Shown here one piece after another: positions 48,239-57,637 of a stretch of 64,000 bases of DNA. The notes beneath the pieces were generated by a model. The model was not told the DNA's origin. It saw only the letters and a program-made list of their open reading frames with translations, and made no database searches. Location: the NCBI RefSeq assembly GCF_004571065.1, contig NZ_SPQN01000001.1:109834-173833 (forward strand), given 5' to 3'. Both the position numbers and the translations under genes were made by a program. Within the stretch, counting starts at the first letter, position 1. The number at the start of each line of letters is the position of its first letter. Source of the DNA: Geodermatophilus sp. DF01-2. GTDB taxonomy: Bacteria > Actinomycetota > Actinomycetes > Mycobacteriales > Geodermatophilaceae.

Positions 48239-48586
48239 GTGAGGCCGCTCCCCCTCCCGGTCTTCGAGAACCTGGTCGCCGACGCCCTCGACCAGGTGCC
48301 GCCGGAACTCATGGCGCTGATGGACAACGTCGTCGTCCTGGTGGAGGACCGCAACGAGGACGAGCCCGACCTGCTCGGCCTGTACGAGGGGTACGCGCTG
48401 ACCGAGCGCGGCTGGGAGTACGGCGGCGCGCTGCCGGACCGGATCATGATCTACCGCGAGGCCATCTGCGACGTCTGCTCGACCGCCGAGGAGGTCGTCG
48501 AGGAGGTCACGGTGACCGTCGTCCACGAGATCGCGCACCACTTCGGCATCGACGACGAGCGGCTGCACGAACTCGGCTGGGGCTGA
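48239..48586 (+). CDS. Small zincin metallopeptidase family protein
   Basis: 115 residues from GTG. The zinc motif is TVVHEIAHHFGIDDERLHELGWG, i.e. HExxH with a third ligand downstream (HxxGIDDxxLHELG), typical of the actinobacterial minimal metallopeptidase (DUF1025/zincin) family. Begins 10 bp after guaB1 and is probably co-transcribed. Substrate unknown. Confidence 0.88.
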   Translation: MRPLPLPVFENLVADALDQVPPELMALMDNVVVLVEDRNEDEPDLLGLYEGYALTERGWEYGGALPDRIMIYREAICDVCSTAEEVVEEVTVTVVHEIAHHFGIDDERLHELGWG

Positions 48587-48634
48587 CGGCGCACGGTGAT
48601 CACGCCCTGAGCGGGCCGCGTACCGTGCTCAGGC

Positions 48635-48964
48635 GTGGCTGAGGGCAAGGGCAGCGGGCTGCCGATCAAGATGCTGCACGACCGCATCCTGGTGGCGCTG
48701 CGCAAGGAGGACGGCGAACGGCGGTCCACCGGCGGCATCCTCATCCCGGCGACCGCCCAGGTGGCCAAGCGGCTGATGTGGGGCGAGGCGCGCGGCGTGG
48801 GCGCGAGCGTGCGTCAGGTGAAGGTGGGCGACCAGGTCCTCTTCTCTCCCGAGGACCAGCACGAGGTCGAGGTGCACGGCGAGGAGCTGGTCATCCTGCG
48901 CGAGCGCGACGTGCACGCGGTGGCCGCCGAGCGGATCGAGGAGTCCACCGGCCTCTACCTCTGA
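48635..48964 (+). CDS. GroES-like co-chaperone family protein
   Basis: 109 residues from GTG. IKMLHDRILVALRKEDGERRSTGGILIPATAQVAKRLMWGEARGVG has the GroES beta-barrel pattern (RILV, GGI(V/L)IP mobile loop end), but the sequence is divergent and lies apart from groEL. TACCGT ends 8 nt before the GTG: probable leaderless start. Annotated as a GroES-like co-chaperone; a role separate from the main GroES is likely. Confidence 0.82.
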   Translation: MAEGKGSGLPIKMLHDRILVALRKEDGERRSTGGILIPATAQVAKRLMWGEARGVGASVRQVKVGDQVLFSPEDQHEVEVHGEELVILRERDVHAVAAERIEESTGLYL

Positions 48965-48979
48965 GAATGTGTGCGCTGA

Positions 48980-49951
48980 TGGTGGTCTCGCGGGTGGGTC
49001 TCGGGCATCACCTTCTCCGACGCCATCCAGGGCGAGTCGAACGGCGTCGCGGGCCAGGAGGCCCTCGCCCGGCACTTCGACGCCGGCTCGGGCAGCCCGA
49101 CCGTCGTCGTGACGCCGGAGGAGAGCTGGCCCACGGTGGCCGAGGCGGCCGCGGCCACCGCCGGCGTCGCCTCCGTGACGCCGTTCACGGGAGGACCCCC
49201 GGGCGGTCCGCCGGTCGTCGTCGACGGGCTGGTGCGGCTGGACGTCGTGCTCGACGTCCCGGCCGACAGCACCGAGGCCGTCGAGGTCGTGCAGGACCTG
49301 CGCACCGCGCTGGACGCCGCCGACCCGGCCGCGCTGGTCGGCGGCGACACCGCCAGCAACCTCGACGCCCGCGAGACCGCGGCCCGTGACCTGCGGGTGA
49401 TCGTGCCGACCGTGCTCGCGGTCATCACCGTCGTCCTGGCGCTGCTGCTGCGCGCGCTGGTCGCGCCGCTGCTGCTCATGGCGACCGTCGTGCTGAGCGT
49501 GGCGGCGACGGTCGGGGTGGCCGCGCTGCTCTTCGACGGCGTCTTCGGCTTCCCGGGCAGCGACCCGACGATCCTGCTGATCGCGTTCGTGTTCCTGGTC
49601 GCGCTGGGCATCGACTACAACATCTTCCTCATGACCCGGGCGCGGGAGGAGTCGCTGCGGCACGGCACGCGGGACGGCATCCTGCGGGCGCTGGCGGTCA
49701 CGGGCGGGGTGATCACGAGCGCCGGACTGGTGCTGGCGGCGACCTTCGGCGCGCTGTCGGTGCTGCCGCTGCTGTTTCTCGTCCAGCTGGCCTTCCTGGT
49801 CGGCTTCGGCGTCCTGCTCGACACCTTCGTCGTCCGGTCGCTGGTGGTGCCGTCGGCGGTCGCGCTGCTCGGCGACCGCACCTGGTGGCCCGGCCGGCTG
49901 GCGCGGTCGCGCCACAGCCCCGAGCCCGAGCCCGAGTTGGAACGCGTCTGA
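48980..49951 (+). pseudogene. C-terminal remnant of an MMPL-family transporter
   Basis: An in-frame stop (TGA 48977-48979) precedes a frame that reads ITFSDAIQGESNGVAGQEALARHFDAGSGSPTVVV and then the last five or six membrane spans of an MMPL/RND transporter (ALGIDYNIFLMTRAREESLRHG). The first half, about 350-400 residues with the other six spans, is absent. The longest start-to-stop frame begins at GTG 49109 (280 residues) inside the soluble domain. A half-transporter is unlikely to work alone. Break near 48980-48995, just after the GroES-like gene. Confidence 0.75.
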
Positions 49952-50007
49952 CCCCGTCCGCCGCGTCCGCAGCCTCGTCCCCGACTGGTCCCCGCCGCGT
50001 CCCCGAG

Positions 50008-50078
50008 TTGATCATGGGGGTGTTGCAGGCGACACGCGAAGACACGCCGCAGCAGCCGGCGACAACCCCATGATCATC
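50008..50078. repeat. GATCATGGGG hairpin repeat, copy 3
   Basis: Left arm 50009-50026 (TGATCATGGGGGTGTTGC), right arm 50059-50076 (GCGACAACCCCATGATCA), best preserved of the three copies. Between the MMPL remnant and pheA (convergent). Confidence 0.85.
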
Positions 50079-50124
50079 GGCGGAAGAGGCGGGAGAAGCG
50101 GACGACGCAGACGAGCGGCCCCTC

Positions 50125-51060
50125 TCACACCTGGCCGGCGCGCACCCGCTCGAGCCAGCCGGCGGCCTCGTGGAACGCCGCGTCGGTCGACACCGGCGTC
50201 ACGGGCTTGTTCTCCCGGCCGTCGGCGCGCGGGTAGGAGCCGAGGAAGCGCAGGTCGTCGCAGACCCGGTGCAGGGCGGCGAGCGCCTCGCCCACCCGGG
50301 CGTCGGCGACGTGCCCCTCGCAGTCGAGGGAGAAGGAATAGACGCCCAGCCGCTCGCGGGTCGGCCGGGACTCGATCCGGGTCAGGCTGATCCCGCGGAC
50401 GGCGAACTCGCCCAGGAGCTCCAGCAGCGCCCCGGTGCGGTCCCCGACGACGGCGACCAGCGAGGTCTTGTCGTTGCCGGTCGCGGCGGGCAGCGGGCCG
50501 GGCGGGGCCACCAGCACGAAGCGGGTCACCGCGCCGGGGCGGTCGGCGACGTCGTCGGCCAGCGCGGTGAGCCCGTACCGTTCGGCGGCGATCGGCGCGC
50601 AGACGGCGGCGTCGTGCTCCCCGGCCGCAACCTGCCGCGCGGCCTCGGCGGTGGAGGTCGCCGGCAGCGGGACGACGCCGGGCAGCAGCTCGGCCAGCCG
50701 CCCGGCGGTCTGCGCCAGCGCGTGCGGGTGGCTGGCCACCGAGCGCACGCCGGACAGCGTCGTCCCCGGCCGGCCGGCGAGGACGAACGACACCGTCAGG
50801 AACACCTCGCGCGTGATCAACAGCGGGGCGCCGTCGCCCAGGCCGTCCATGGTGGCCGGCACCGAACCCTCGACGGAGTTCTCCAGCGGGACGAGCGCGG
50901 CGTCGGCGTCCCCCGACCGGACGGCAGCCAGTGCCGCCGGCACCCCCGCAGCGGGCCGCCGGGCCCCCTCCTCGGGGGCGACGGCACTGATCAGGGCCGC
51001 CTCGGCGAAGGTACCCTCGGGGCCGAGATAGGCGTACCGCGTCGGAGGAGTCCCAGGCAC
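50125..51060 (-). CDS. pheA: Prephenate dehydratase
   Basis: 311 residues from GTG. YLGPEGTFAEAAL and PLENSVEGSVPATMD open the catalytic domain, TRFVLV holds the catalytic Thr, and a C-terminal ACT domain (GALLELLGEFAVRGISLTRIESRPTRERLGVYSFSLDCEG) carries the ESRP phenylalanine-binding motif. Converts prephenate to phenylpyruvate, feedback-controlled by Phe. TACCCT ends 6 nt upstream of the GTG (leaderless). Confidence 0.95.
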   Translation of the reverse strand: MPGTPPTRYAYLGPEGTFAEAALISAVAPEEGARRPAAGVPAALAAVRSGDADAALVPLENSVEGSVPATMDGLGDGAPLLITREVFLTVSFVLAGRPGTTLSGVRSVASHPHALAQTAGRLAELLPGVVPLPATSTAEAARQVAAGEHDAAVCAPIAAERYGLTALADDVADRPGAVTRFVLVAPPGPLPAATGNDKTSLVAVVGDRTGALLELLGEFAVRGISLTRIESRPTRERLGVYSFSLDCEGHVADARVGEALAALHRVCDDLRFLGSYPRADGRENKPVTPVSTDAAFHEAAGWLERVRAGQV

Positions 51061-51140
51061 CCGACGAGGGTAGTGCGGTCGGGTGAGGGCGGACGCCCCA
51101 CCCGGAGGGAGCTGCCACGCTGGCCGCAGGACCCGTCGCC

Positions 51141-52829
51141 GTGCAGCGGCCGGACACGTCGATGGAGGGATGCGTGGCTCCCGGCCGGGAACGCCTCACC
51201 GAGTGTGACCTCGACGATGCGCTGTGGCGTCTGTTGGCGGCCAGTGAGCGGGACGACCTGGCCACCTTCACCACCGAGCACGACCGCGCGGCCGACGCCC
51301 TGGACGCCTCGGCCGAGCCGCGGTGGATCGCCTGGCGACACGCACTGGCCGCCCGCCGCGGCCTGGCCGACGGCGACCGCGAGGCCGTGGCGGCCGGGGT
51401 GTCCGCGGCCCGCGACGCCCTCGGCCGGTGCCGGCCGTGCGGCCAGATCGGGTTGATCCTGGCCTACCTGGCCCACATCGAGGTCGCCGCCGACCACGTG
51501 GACGCGGCGATGATGCTGGCCGTCGACGCCAGCCTGCTGGTCGAGACGGCGGCGTCCGACGGGCCCACCCGCGTCTTGCACCAGGCCCACCTCTGGCTGT
51601 CGCTGTCCCTCGGCGCGCTCGACCTGGAGGAGCTCGCGGTCGCGCACGCGCTGCAGGGCTCCCGGGTGGCGGACGAGCTGCCGGAGGTCGCGGACCGGTG
51701 GCGGCTGCTGCAGTTGTGCGCCCAGCAGCACGCCGAACTGGCCCAGACGCTGCACCGGCGCGGCCGGGCCGACCGCGCCGGCGCGCTGGCCGGGACCGCC
51801 GTCGACTGCGCGGAGGCCGCCCGCGGGCTGGACTGGGAGGCTGAGCCCGGCGACCAGGACCTGCTCGACGTCGTCCAGGCCTGGGCGATGGCCGGCTGCG
51901 GCGAGGTGGACGACGCCGTCGGCCCGATGCGCCGCGCGCACGAGCGGGTCCACCGGGACGGCGGCATCTGGCTGCGCGGCTACGCCGACCTGGCGCTGGC
52001 CCGGCTGCTGACCCGCCTGGCGCAGAGGCAGTCCGGCGGCGGGCACGACGCCGAGGCCACCGACCTGCTGGTGGACGCCGCCGGGGCCTTCGCCGCCACC
52101 GGCGACCGTCGTCGCTACCGCCAGTGCCTGCTCGAGCTCGGCCAGAACACCGCGGCGATGGGCCGCCCGGCCGAGGCGCTGCACTGGCTGGAGGCCTACC
52201 GCGCCGACACGGGCCGGGCACACGCCCGCGGCCGGGAGCTGTGGGCAGAGATGTTCGTGCGGCGCAGCCGGCTGCGGGAGGCCGAGCGGCAGACGGCGCA
52301 CCTGCGCCGGGTCGCCCTGGAGGACCCGCTCACCGGGCTGGGCAACCGGCGCAGCGCCGAGCGGCGGCTGGGCAGCATGCGCCTGGGCGAGGAGCCGTTG
52401 TCGCTGGCCGTCGTCGACATCGACCGGTTCAAGGAGGTCAACGACGACACCTCGCACTCGCACGGGGACGAGGTGCTGCGCCGGGTGGCCGACCTGCTGC
52501 GCGAGCACAGCCGCACCGGCGACGAGGTGTACCGCTGGGCCGGCGACGAGTTCCTCGTCGTCCTGCCGACGGCGACCGAGGGCCAGGCGCTGGCCGCCAT
52601 GGACCGGCTGCGCGCCGCCGTCGCCGACGCCGACTGGGGCGACCTCCAGCTGCCCGAGCCGGTCACCGTGAGCATCGGGGTGGCCACGGCACCGGCGAGC
52701 GACGACGAGCCGCCGGGCTGGCGCTCGCTGTTCGACACCGCCGACCTGCACCTGTTCTCCGCCAAGCGCGGTGGCCGCAACCGGGTCCGCGCCCCGGGTG
52801 GCCGGATCCCGGGAGAGGGAACGCCGTGA
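51141..52829 (+). CDS. TPR-GGDEF protein (AGDEF active site)
   Basis: 562 residues from GTG (an ATG at 51162 is an alternative). The first 370 residues are helical repeats of TPR type; the GGDEF domain (about 385-550) has DPLTGLGNRRSAERRL, VVDIDRFKEVND and RWAGDEFLVVLP. The signature is AGDEF rather than GGDEF; the product-binding I-site RxxD five residues upstream (RTGD) is kept. AGDEF enzymes can be active in other species, so a diguanylate cyclase is plausible. Coupled by GTGA to the next gene, a paralogue. Confidence 0.88.
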   Translation: MQRPDTSMEGCVAPGRERLTECDLDDALWRLLAASERDDLATFTTEHDRAADALDASAEPRWIAWRHALAARRGLADGDREAVAAGVSAARDALGRCRPCGQIGLILAYLAHIEVAADHVDAAMMLAVDASLLVETAASDGPTRVLHQAHLWLSLSLGALDLEELAVAHALQGSRVADELPEVADRWRLLQLCAQQHAELAQTLHRRGRADRAGALAGTAVDCAEAARGLDWEAEPGDQDLLDVVQAWAMAGCGEVDDAVGPMRRAHERVHRDGGIWLRGYADLALARLLTRLAQRQSGGGHDAEATDLLVDAAGAFAATGDRRRYRQCLLELGQNTAAMGRPAEALHWLEAYRADTGRAHARGRELWAEMFVRRSRLREAERQTAHLRRVALEDPLTGLGNRRSAERRLGSMRLGEEPLSLAVVDIDRFKEVNDDTSHSHGDEVLRRVADLLREHSRTGDEVYRWAGDEFLVVLPTATEGQALAAMDRLRAAVADADWGDLQLPEPVTVSIGVATAPASDDEPPGWRSLFDTADLHLFSAKRGGRNRVRAPGGRIPGEGTP

Positions 52830-55669
52830 GAGCGCAGGCCGGATGGGGCGGCTGTGACGGGACGGACGGGAGTCGCTCCGGCACCCGGCGCGCCTCCCGA
52901 CCGGTGCTCGACTCCGCCGACGACGCCATGCACAGTGCGCTCGTGCCTCCGGGAGCCCTGCACCACCGGGTGACCGCTGCCCTCTCCAACTGGCAGCTCG
53001 ACGACGCCGAGGAGCTGCTGGCCGACGTCGGCACCGACTCCTCCCCCTACGTGGCACCCGCCCCACGCGACGGCACCGCCGACCGCCCCGCCGACCTCGG
53101 CCGGGCGTGGACCGACACGCTGCGCGCCGAGCTGCTCGTGCGCCGGCTGCGACGGGCCGGCTTCACCCTCGTCGGCGACCCGGTCGAGCCACCGCACGGG
53201 CCGGGGTCGGCGCCCGCCCTCGACCTGCACGCCGGCGTGGCAGGCCTCTTCGACGGCCCCCCGACCGGCAGCGAGGACGGCGGCCCCCGCGCCGAGTCGG
53301 CGTCCCACGCGGCACTGGCCATCGCGCTGGTGCGCTCGGCGAAGGCGGCCTTCGACGCCACCGAGGACGAGCTGCAGCGCGCCGCCGGCCTGGCCCGGCA
53401 CGCCCGTATCGAGCTGCTCTCCCGCCGCATCGACGCCGCCATGGACGAGGCGGTGGAGGCGGCCAGCCTGCTCGACCCGGCGCTGCCGGCCTCGGCGTTG
53501 CTGGTGGAGACCCTCACCACCCTCGCCGGCGTGCTCGCCGACCTCGAGCTCATGCCGCTGGCCCTGGACTACCAGCGGCGGGCGCACGAGACCGCGGTCG
53601 CGGCCGCCGCCGTCCCGGGCGCGCTCGGGTCCGAGGACGGCGACCCCGACGTCCTCGTCGCCCGTGCGGCCACCGGCCTCGGCGAGCTGTGCGCCGAGCT
53701 CGGGGAGGCCCTGCTGGACGACGGCGTGCCGGCCTCGGCCGAGCCGCACTTCACCGAGGCGCGCGAGCTCGCCGAGCAGGCGCTGGCCCTGCTGCCGCCG
53801 GAGTCGTCCGGTGCCGTCGTGGCCGCGCAGGTCGTGCACGGCTGGGCACTGGTCGGCCTGGGGGCGCACACCGCGGCCACGGGGCCGCTGCGCGCCGCCG
53901 TCCGGGCCACCACCGCCGACGGCGACCTGGCGGTGCAGGCCGCGGCGCTGCTCGCGCTGGGCCGCGCGCTGCGTCGACAGGGCGACGAGCGCGGCGCGGA
54001 CGAGCAGCTGACCCGGGCGCTGGCGACGGCGACCGAGCACGGCCTGCTCCGCCTGCGTCGGGCGGCCCTGCGCGAGCTGTGCACGCTGCACGCCGAGCGG
54101 GACGACGCCGGCCGCGCGCTGCCCTACCTGCAGGCCTACCTCGCCGACGAGCTGGACCGGGTCGACGAGCGGCGCACCCGCTGGGTGGAGCTGTTCGGCC
54201 GGCGCAAGAGCCTGCTGGAGACCGAACGGGCCGCCGGGCAGCTGCGACGGCAGGTCTACGAGGACCCGCTCACCTACCTGCCGAACCGGCGTTACGCCGA
54301 GGCCCGGCTCGACGGGCTACTGGGCAGCGGTGGAGTGCCGGCTCTGGCCGTCGTGGACGTCGACCGGTTCAAGGAGGTCAACGACGCCATCGGCCACGCC
54401 GGCGGGGACGAGGTCCTGCGTCGGGTCGCCGAGCTGCTGATGGCCGGGTGCCGCGACACCGACGAGGTCTGCCGCTGGGCCGGGGACGAGTTCGTCGTCC
54501 TGCTGCCCGACACCACCGCCGAGCAGGCCGAGCGGGCGCTGGAGCGCTGCCGGCGGGCACTGGCCGCCTCCGACTGGGCCGCCCTCGGGCTGGACCAGCC
54601 GGTGACGATCAGCGTCGGCATCGCCTCGGCCACCCGCGGCGACGACCGGCGCACCCTCTTCGCCGCCGCCGACGGTGTCCTCTACGACGCCAAGCGCAGC
54701 GGCCGCGACCGCGTCGTCCGGTTGTCGGCGGTGACCCAGACCCGGGCCGCCGACAGCCCGCCGGACACGCTGTTCGGCCCGGCTGGGACTGCTGTGACGG
54801 ACGGGTCCCCCCGGGGCGACACGGCTCCGGCCGGCTCCCCGGAGAGGGCCGGAGCGGCCCCTAGGGTCCCTGCCGTGCAGCCTTCCCCGCTGGACGACGC
54901 AGCCGGTCCGACCGGCGGTTTCGCCCCTCTCCTCGTCGAGCCCGCCGTCCCGCCGCTCGGGCTGGGGAGCGCTGCGGAGCCGGCGCTCGGCCCGGTCCCG
55001 GGAGCCGCCGCGCTCCCCGTCGAGCCGCCCGTCCCACCGGTGCGCGAGGCGCCGGCCGAGCCCGACGTCGTCTGGGGCACCGGCCGCAGCACCGAGCAGG
55101 TGCTCGCGCTGGTCCGCGAGGCGCGCCGGGAGTTCCCGGACCGCCCGGCGGTCGTCGTCCGCGCCACGGCCGAGACCCTGGTCGCGCTGGCCGGCGAGCA
55201 CGACGCCTACACGACCGTCGACGTCGCGTCGATGTCCGCGGCGGTCGGGCCGCTGCCCGAGCCGGCCGGCCGCATCGGCGTGCTGTGCGGGGTCGGTGGC
55301 GACCTGACCGTGGCCGCCGAGGCCGCCTTCGCCGCCCGGGTGACCGGTACCGCGGTGGCCCGGGTGGACGACGTCGGCGGCAGCCGGTTCCGCTCAGGGC
55401 TGCCCGCGGGCGTCCTGCCCGAGGACGTGGACTGCCTGGTGGTCGTCGCGGGGCTGGACGCCTCCCTGGCCGGCCTGATCGGTGTGCTGACCGACCTGCC
55501 GATCGTCGCCGTCCCGACGTCGACCGGACAGCCGGGCTCGTTCGGCGGGTTCAGCGCGCTGCTCGCGATGCTGAACTCCGCCTCGCCCGGCGTGGTGGTG
55601 AGCAACATCGACGACGGCCACGCCGCCGGCGTCTTCGCCGCCCGGATCGCCCGGAGGGCGCGCCGGTAG
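52826..55669 (+). CDS. TPR-GGDEF-LarB fusion protein
   Basis: 947 residues if translation starts at GTG 52826, which overlaps the upstream stop and follows GGGAGAGGGA; ATG 52928 is an alternative. TPR-like helices (about 60-470), a GGDEF domain (about 485-640; DPLTYLPNRRYAEARL, RWAGDEFVVLLP, I-site RDTD), a 55-residue Pro/Ala linker and a C-terminal domain (about 735-947) that reads as LarB: VVWGTGRSTEQVLALV, VLCGVGGDLTVAAEAA, VAGLDASLAGLIGVL, VAVPTSTGQPGSFGGFSALLAMLNS and VVSNIDDGHAAG. LarB makes the nickel-pincer cofactor precursor P2CMN from NaAD. No larC, larE or larA is nearby. No stop separates the two parts. Confidence 0.8.
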   Translation: MRAQAGWGGCDGTDGSRSGTRRASRPVLDSADDAMHSALVPPGALHHRVTAALSNWQLDDAEELLADVGTDSSPYVAPAPRDGTADRPADLGRAWTDTLRAELLVRRLRRAGFTLVGDPVEPPHGPGSAPALDLHAGVAGLFDGPPTGSEDGGPRAESASHAALAIALVRSAKAAFDATEDELQRAAGLARHARIELLSRRIDAAMDEAVEAASLLDPALPASALLVETLTTLAGVLADLELMPLALDYQRRAHETAVAAAAVPGALGSEDGDPDVLVARAATGLGELCAELGEALLDDGVPASAEPHFTEARELAEQALALLPPESSGAVVAAQVVHGWALVGLGAHTAATGPLRAAVRATTADGDLAVQAAALLALGRALRRQGDERGADEQLTRALATATEHGLLRLRRAALRELCTLHAERDDAGRALPYLQAYLADELDRVDERRTRWVELFGRRKSLLETERAAGQLRRQVYEDPLTYLPNRRYAEARLDGLLGSGGVPALAVVDVDRFKEVNDAIGHAGGDEVLRRVAELLMAGCRDTDEVCRWAGDEFVVLLPDTTAEQAERALERCRRALAASDWAALGLDQPVTISVGIASATRGDDRRTLFAAADGVLYDAKRSGRDRVVRLSAVTQTRAADSPPDTLFGPAGTAVTDGSPRGDTAPAGSPERAGAAPRVPAVQPSPLDDAAGPTGGFAPLLVEPAVPPLGLGSAAEPALGPVPGAAALPVEPPVPPVREAPAEPDVVWGTGRSTEQVLALVREARREFPDRPAVVVRATAETLVALAGEHDAYTTVDVASMSAAVGPLPEPAGRIGVLCGVGGDLTVAAEAAFAARVTGTAVARVDDVGGSRFRSGLPAGVLPEDVDCLVVVAGLDASLAGLIGVLTDLPIVAVPTSTGQPGSFGGFSALLAMLNSASPGVVVSNIDDGHAAGVFAARIARRARR
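54862..54877 (+). promoter_or_regulatory. Internal promoter-like box and start for LarB alone
   Basis: Within the linker of the fusion gene, TAGGGT (54862-54867), a 7-nt gap and an in-frame GTG (54875) would give a 264-residue LarB protein. The same TAGGGT-N7-start layout precedes the quinone oxidoreductase at 37284. Confidence 0.5.
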
Positions 55670-55968
55670 TTCGCTCTGCCGCTCTTCCTGTGGCGTACGG
55701 GAGACGGGCCGAGGCCGCCCCGACCTGCGCACAGGTGCGGACCGTGGCCCGGCCGGAGATCGTGAGCTGGAGGTCGCTGTCGTGGCCGCCGCACCCTCGT
55801 TCCCGTGTCGACCCGGTCGTCCCCGAACGGCGCTGTCCGCATGACGTCCGGTCACCGGACACCTGACCGGGCGGTCTTCCGGGACTGTCTCTACCGTGCG
55901 CTCTCGCTGACGTGCGCCGTTCCCGCTGGAGGTTCCACCTACGGACACCGTGTCCGGTTGAGGGTCCG

Positions 55969-56547
55969 CTATCTAGCGCCGCTGGTGGGAGGTCCCGCGT
56001 CTACGCCCACCTCGAAGATGATCTCTAAGCCGTCCTCGTCGTCCCATTGTTCGCCGACGTCTTCGAACCCATAGCCCTTGACAAGAGAGCGTGACGCGAC
56101 GTTGTCCGGACTGATGGTCGCGCGGACAACCCGCACGTCAGGGTGGGCGCGCGCAACAGCGAGCAGAGTTTCGAGGGCTTGCCTCGCGTAACCCTTCCGC
56201 CGTTGCTTCGGGTCGATCCGATAACCGACCTCGACCATCCCGGCCTCGTCAGGCGGCCCGTGGAACCCGGCGACGCCGACCGGAGCATTCTCGCCGGGAA
56301 CGTACACAAAACGCGTCACCCAGGGTGCATCCGTTGGCGTGTCAGCAGTCTGCCTACTTCTCATACGCCAGAGACCGGCACACTCGTTACCCGTAATGTA
56401 AGACGTCATGGGGTGCCCGCCGGTGTCGACAGCCTCACCTCGCGCCAATGCATGCAGAACAGCGGCGGGTACTTCGACCAGGCGCAGCTGCGACTGCTCG
56501 GGATCCGGGTACTGCCACGGGTCGCTGCTGATTCTCACTCTGACCAT
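55969..56547 (-). CDS. GNAT family N-acetyltransferase
   Basis: 192 residues from ATG 56545-56547. GNAT motif A is VGYRIDPKQRRKGYARQALETLLAVA with the R/Q-x-x-G-x-G/A loop, followed by RATISPDNVASRSLVKGYGFEDVGE. Base composition is lower in GC than its neighbours, suggesting later acquisition. The 299 bp between it and the LarB fusion hold no gene I can support. Confidence 0.85.
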   Translation of the reverse strand: MVRVRISSDPWQYPDPEQSQLRLVEVPAAVLHALARGEAVDTGGHPMTSYITGNECAGLWRMRSRQTADTPTDAPWVTRFVYVPGENAPVGVAGFHGPPDEAGMVEVGYRIDPKQRRKGYARQALETLLAVARAHPDVRVVRATISPDNVASRSLVKGYGFEDVGEQWDDEDGLEIIFEVGVDAGPPTSGAR

Positions 56548-56700
56548 CCTGGCAGGCGAACTCAGGTTCCCCCAGGACCATAGAGGCATCCCCTATCGGG
56601 TATCGCTACCGAGTCGGTCAGGGCTATAGGCCGGAACTCAGGACCCTTAGGGCGTTCATCCAGTGTTGAGGGAGATCACCGGATTGAGGAGCCACGCCGC

Positions 56701-56904
56701 CTACGTCCCGCCCCGATCGGTTTGCCGCACGGCGGCGCGCCGGCGGACGACCTCGACCAGGAATGCAAGAAGGAGCACCACGGTCAGCGCGATGCCCCAG
56801 CGGACCAGCATGGGCAGGTCGAAGGCGACGTCGAGGACGAGGTTGATCAGGAATGCGACGACCACGGTCGCAAGCGTGCGGATCGTGCCCTCGTGTCTCC
56901 TCAT
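56701..56904 (-). CDS. Small two-span membrane protein
   Basis: 67 residues: TLATVVVAFLINLVLDVAFDL and WGIALTVVLLLAFLVEVV are two membrane segments, with a basic tail (RRRAAVRQTDRGG). TACGGT lies 6 nt before the ATG on the minus strand, matching the leaderless pattern of its neighbours and supporting that it is real. Function unknown. Confidence 0.6.
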   Translation of the reverse strand: MRRHEGTIRTLATVVVAFLINLVLDVAFDLPMLVRWGIALTVVLLLAFLVEVVRRRAAVRQTDRGGT

Positions 56905-56916
56905 GCTTCGACCGTA

Positions 56917-57480
56917 TCGGTCACTCTCCGCCGATCTTGGGAGGCGAACGCATCCCTTGCCTCCGGTTCGGGACCGACCAGTGGAGCGCCCGAGGCGGCG
57001 GAGAAGAGGACTGTTGGACCTTCACCGTGACCGGCCGGAGGATCCTCTTCTGGAACGCGGGCTCGGCCAGCCTCCATCGCACCCGCGAGGACGACCTCGA
57101 CAGCATCGGCATCCCCGGACAACACCTTCCACGGCCGCCGGCCGCGGATCCGAGAACTTCCGGCTCAGCTCCCAGGAACGCCCTCACTGTCAGGCGTCGT
57201 TCGTCGAGGCGGCGCATTCATTCCTTCAGCGGTCCGTACCGGCATCCCGTTCGGCGCCCGCGCTTGTCGTCGTTAGCGCCGCCGATGATGAAGACGTCAC
57301 CGCGAGGACGAGGAAGGCGCGCATCTCCGTTCGCCCCGTCCCCTCGTGTTGCGCGGCTCGTGATCGCCGCCGAAGGGTGGCCTGGCGGCCGCCGTACCAC
57401 CACGGCAGAGCCCCGGTCCGGCCTGAAATGCCATGGTCGGCGATGATGGCGTGGGCCGCCCGGTGAAGAATCGCTTGCGG
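56917..57480. other. Gene-poor stretch
   Basis: About 560 bp with no frame showing the usual codon bias of this genome. Overlapping frames exist on both strands but none has a family motif or a ribosome-binding site. It looks like eroded sequence. Confidence 0.5.
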
Positions 57481-57520
57481 GACAGCGGGACAGCGGGACA
57501 GCGGGACAGCGGGACAGCGG
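57481..57520. repeat. Five exact copies of an 8-bp repeat
   Basis: GACAGCGG is repeated five times head to tail without a mismatch. As 8 is not a multiple of 3, slippage here would shift any reading frame. It borders the sigma-factor remnant. Confidence 0.95.
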
Positions 57521-57532
57521 GCCGCTGGCGGG

Positions 57533-57637
57533 TCAAGGAAGCCGGGGTCCCCGGCTGAGGTGTGTGCCGGACATGCGGTAGGCCAGCGCGAACAACCGGC
57601 CCCGTGCGACCTCGAACGCTTCGGTCGTCGACGGCAC
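57533..57637 (-). pseudogene. N-terminal remnant of an ECF (SigJ-type) sigma factor
   Basis: From GTG 57635-57637 the frame reads VPSTTEAFEVARGRLFALAYRMSGT, the start of region 2 in SigJ-like sigma factors (EAFE..R.RLFALAYRM.G). It then ends after nine unrelated residues at TGA 57533. Only about 25 residues remain. Confidence 0.6.
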
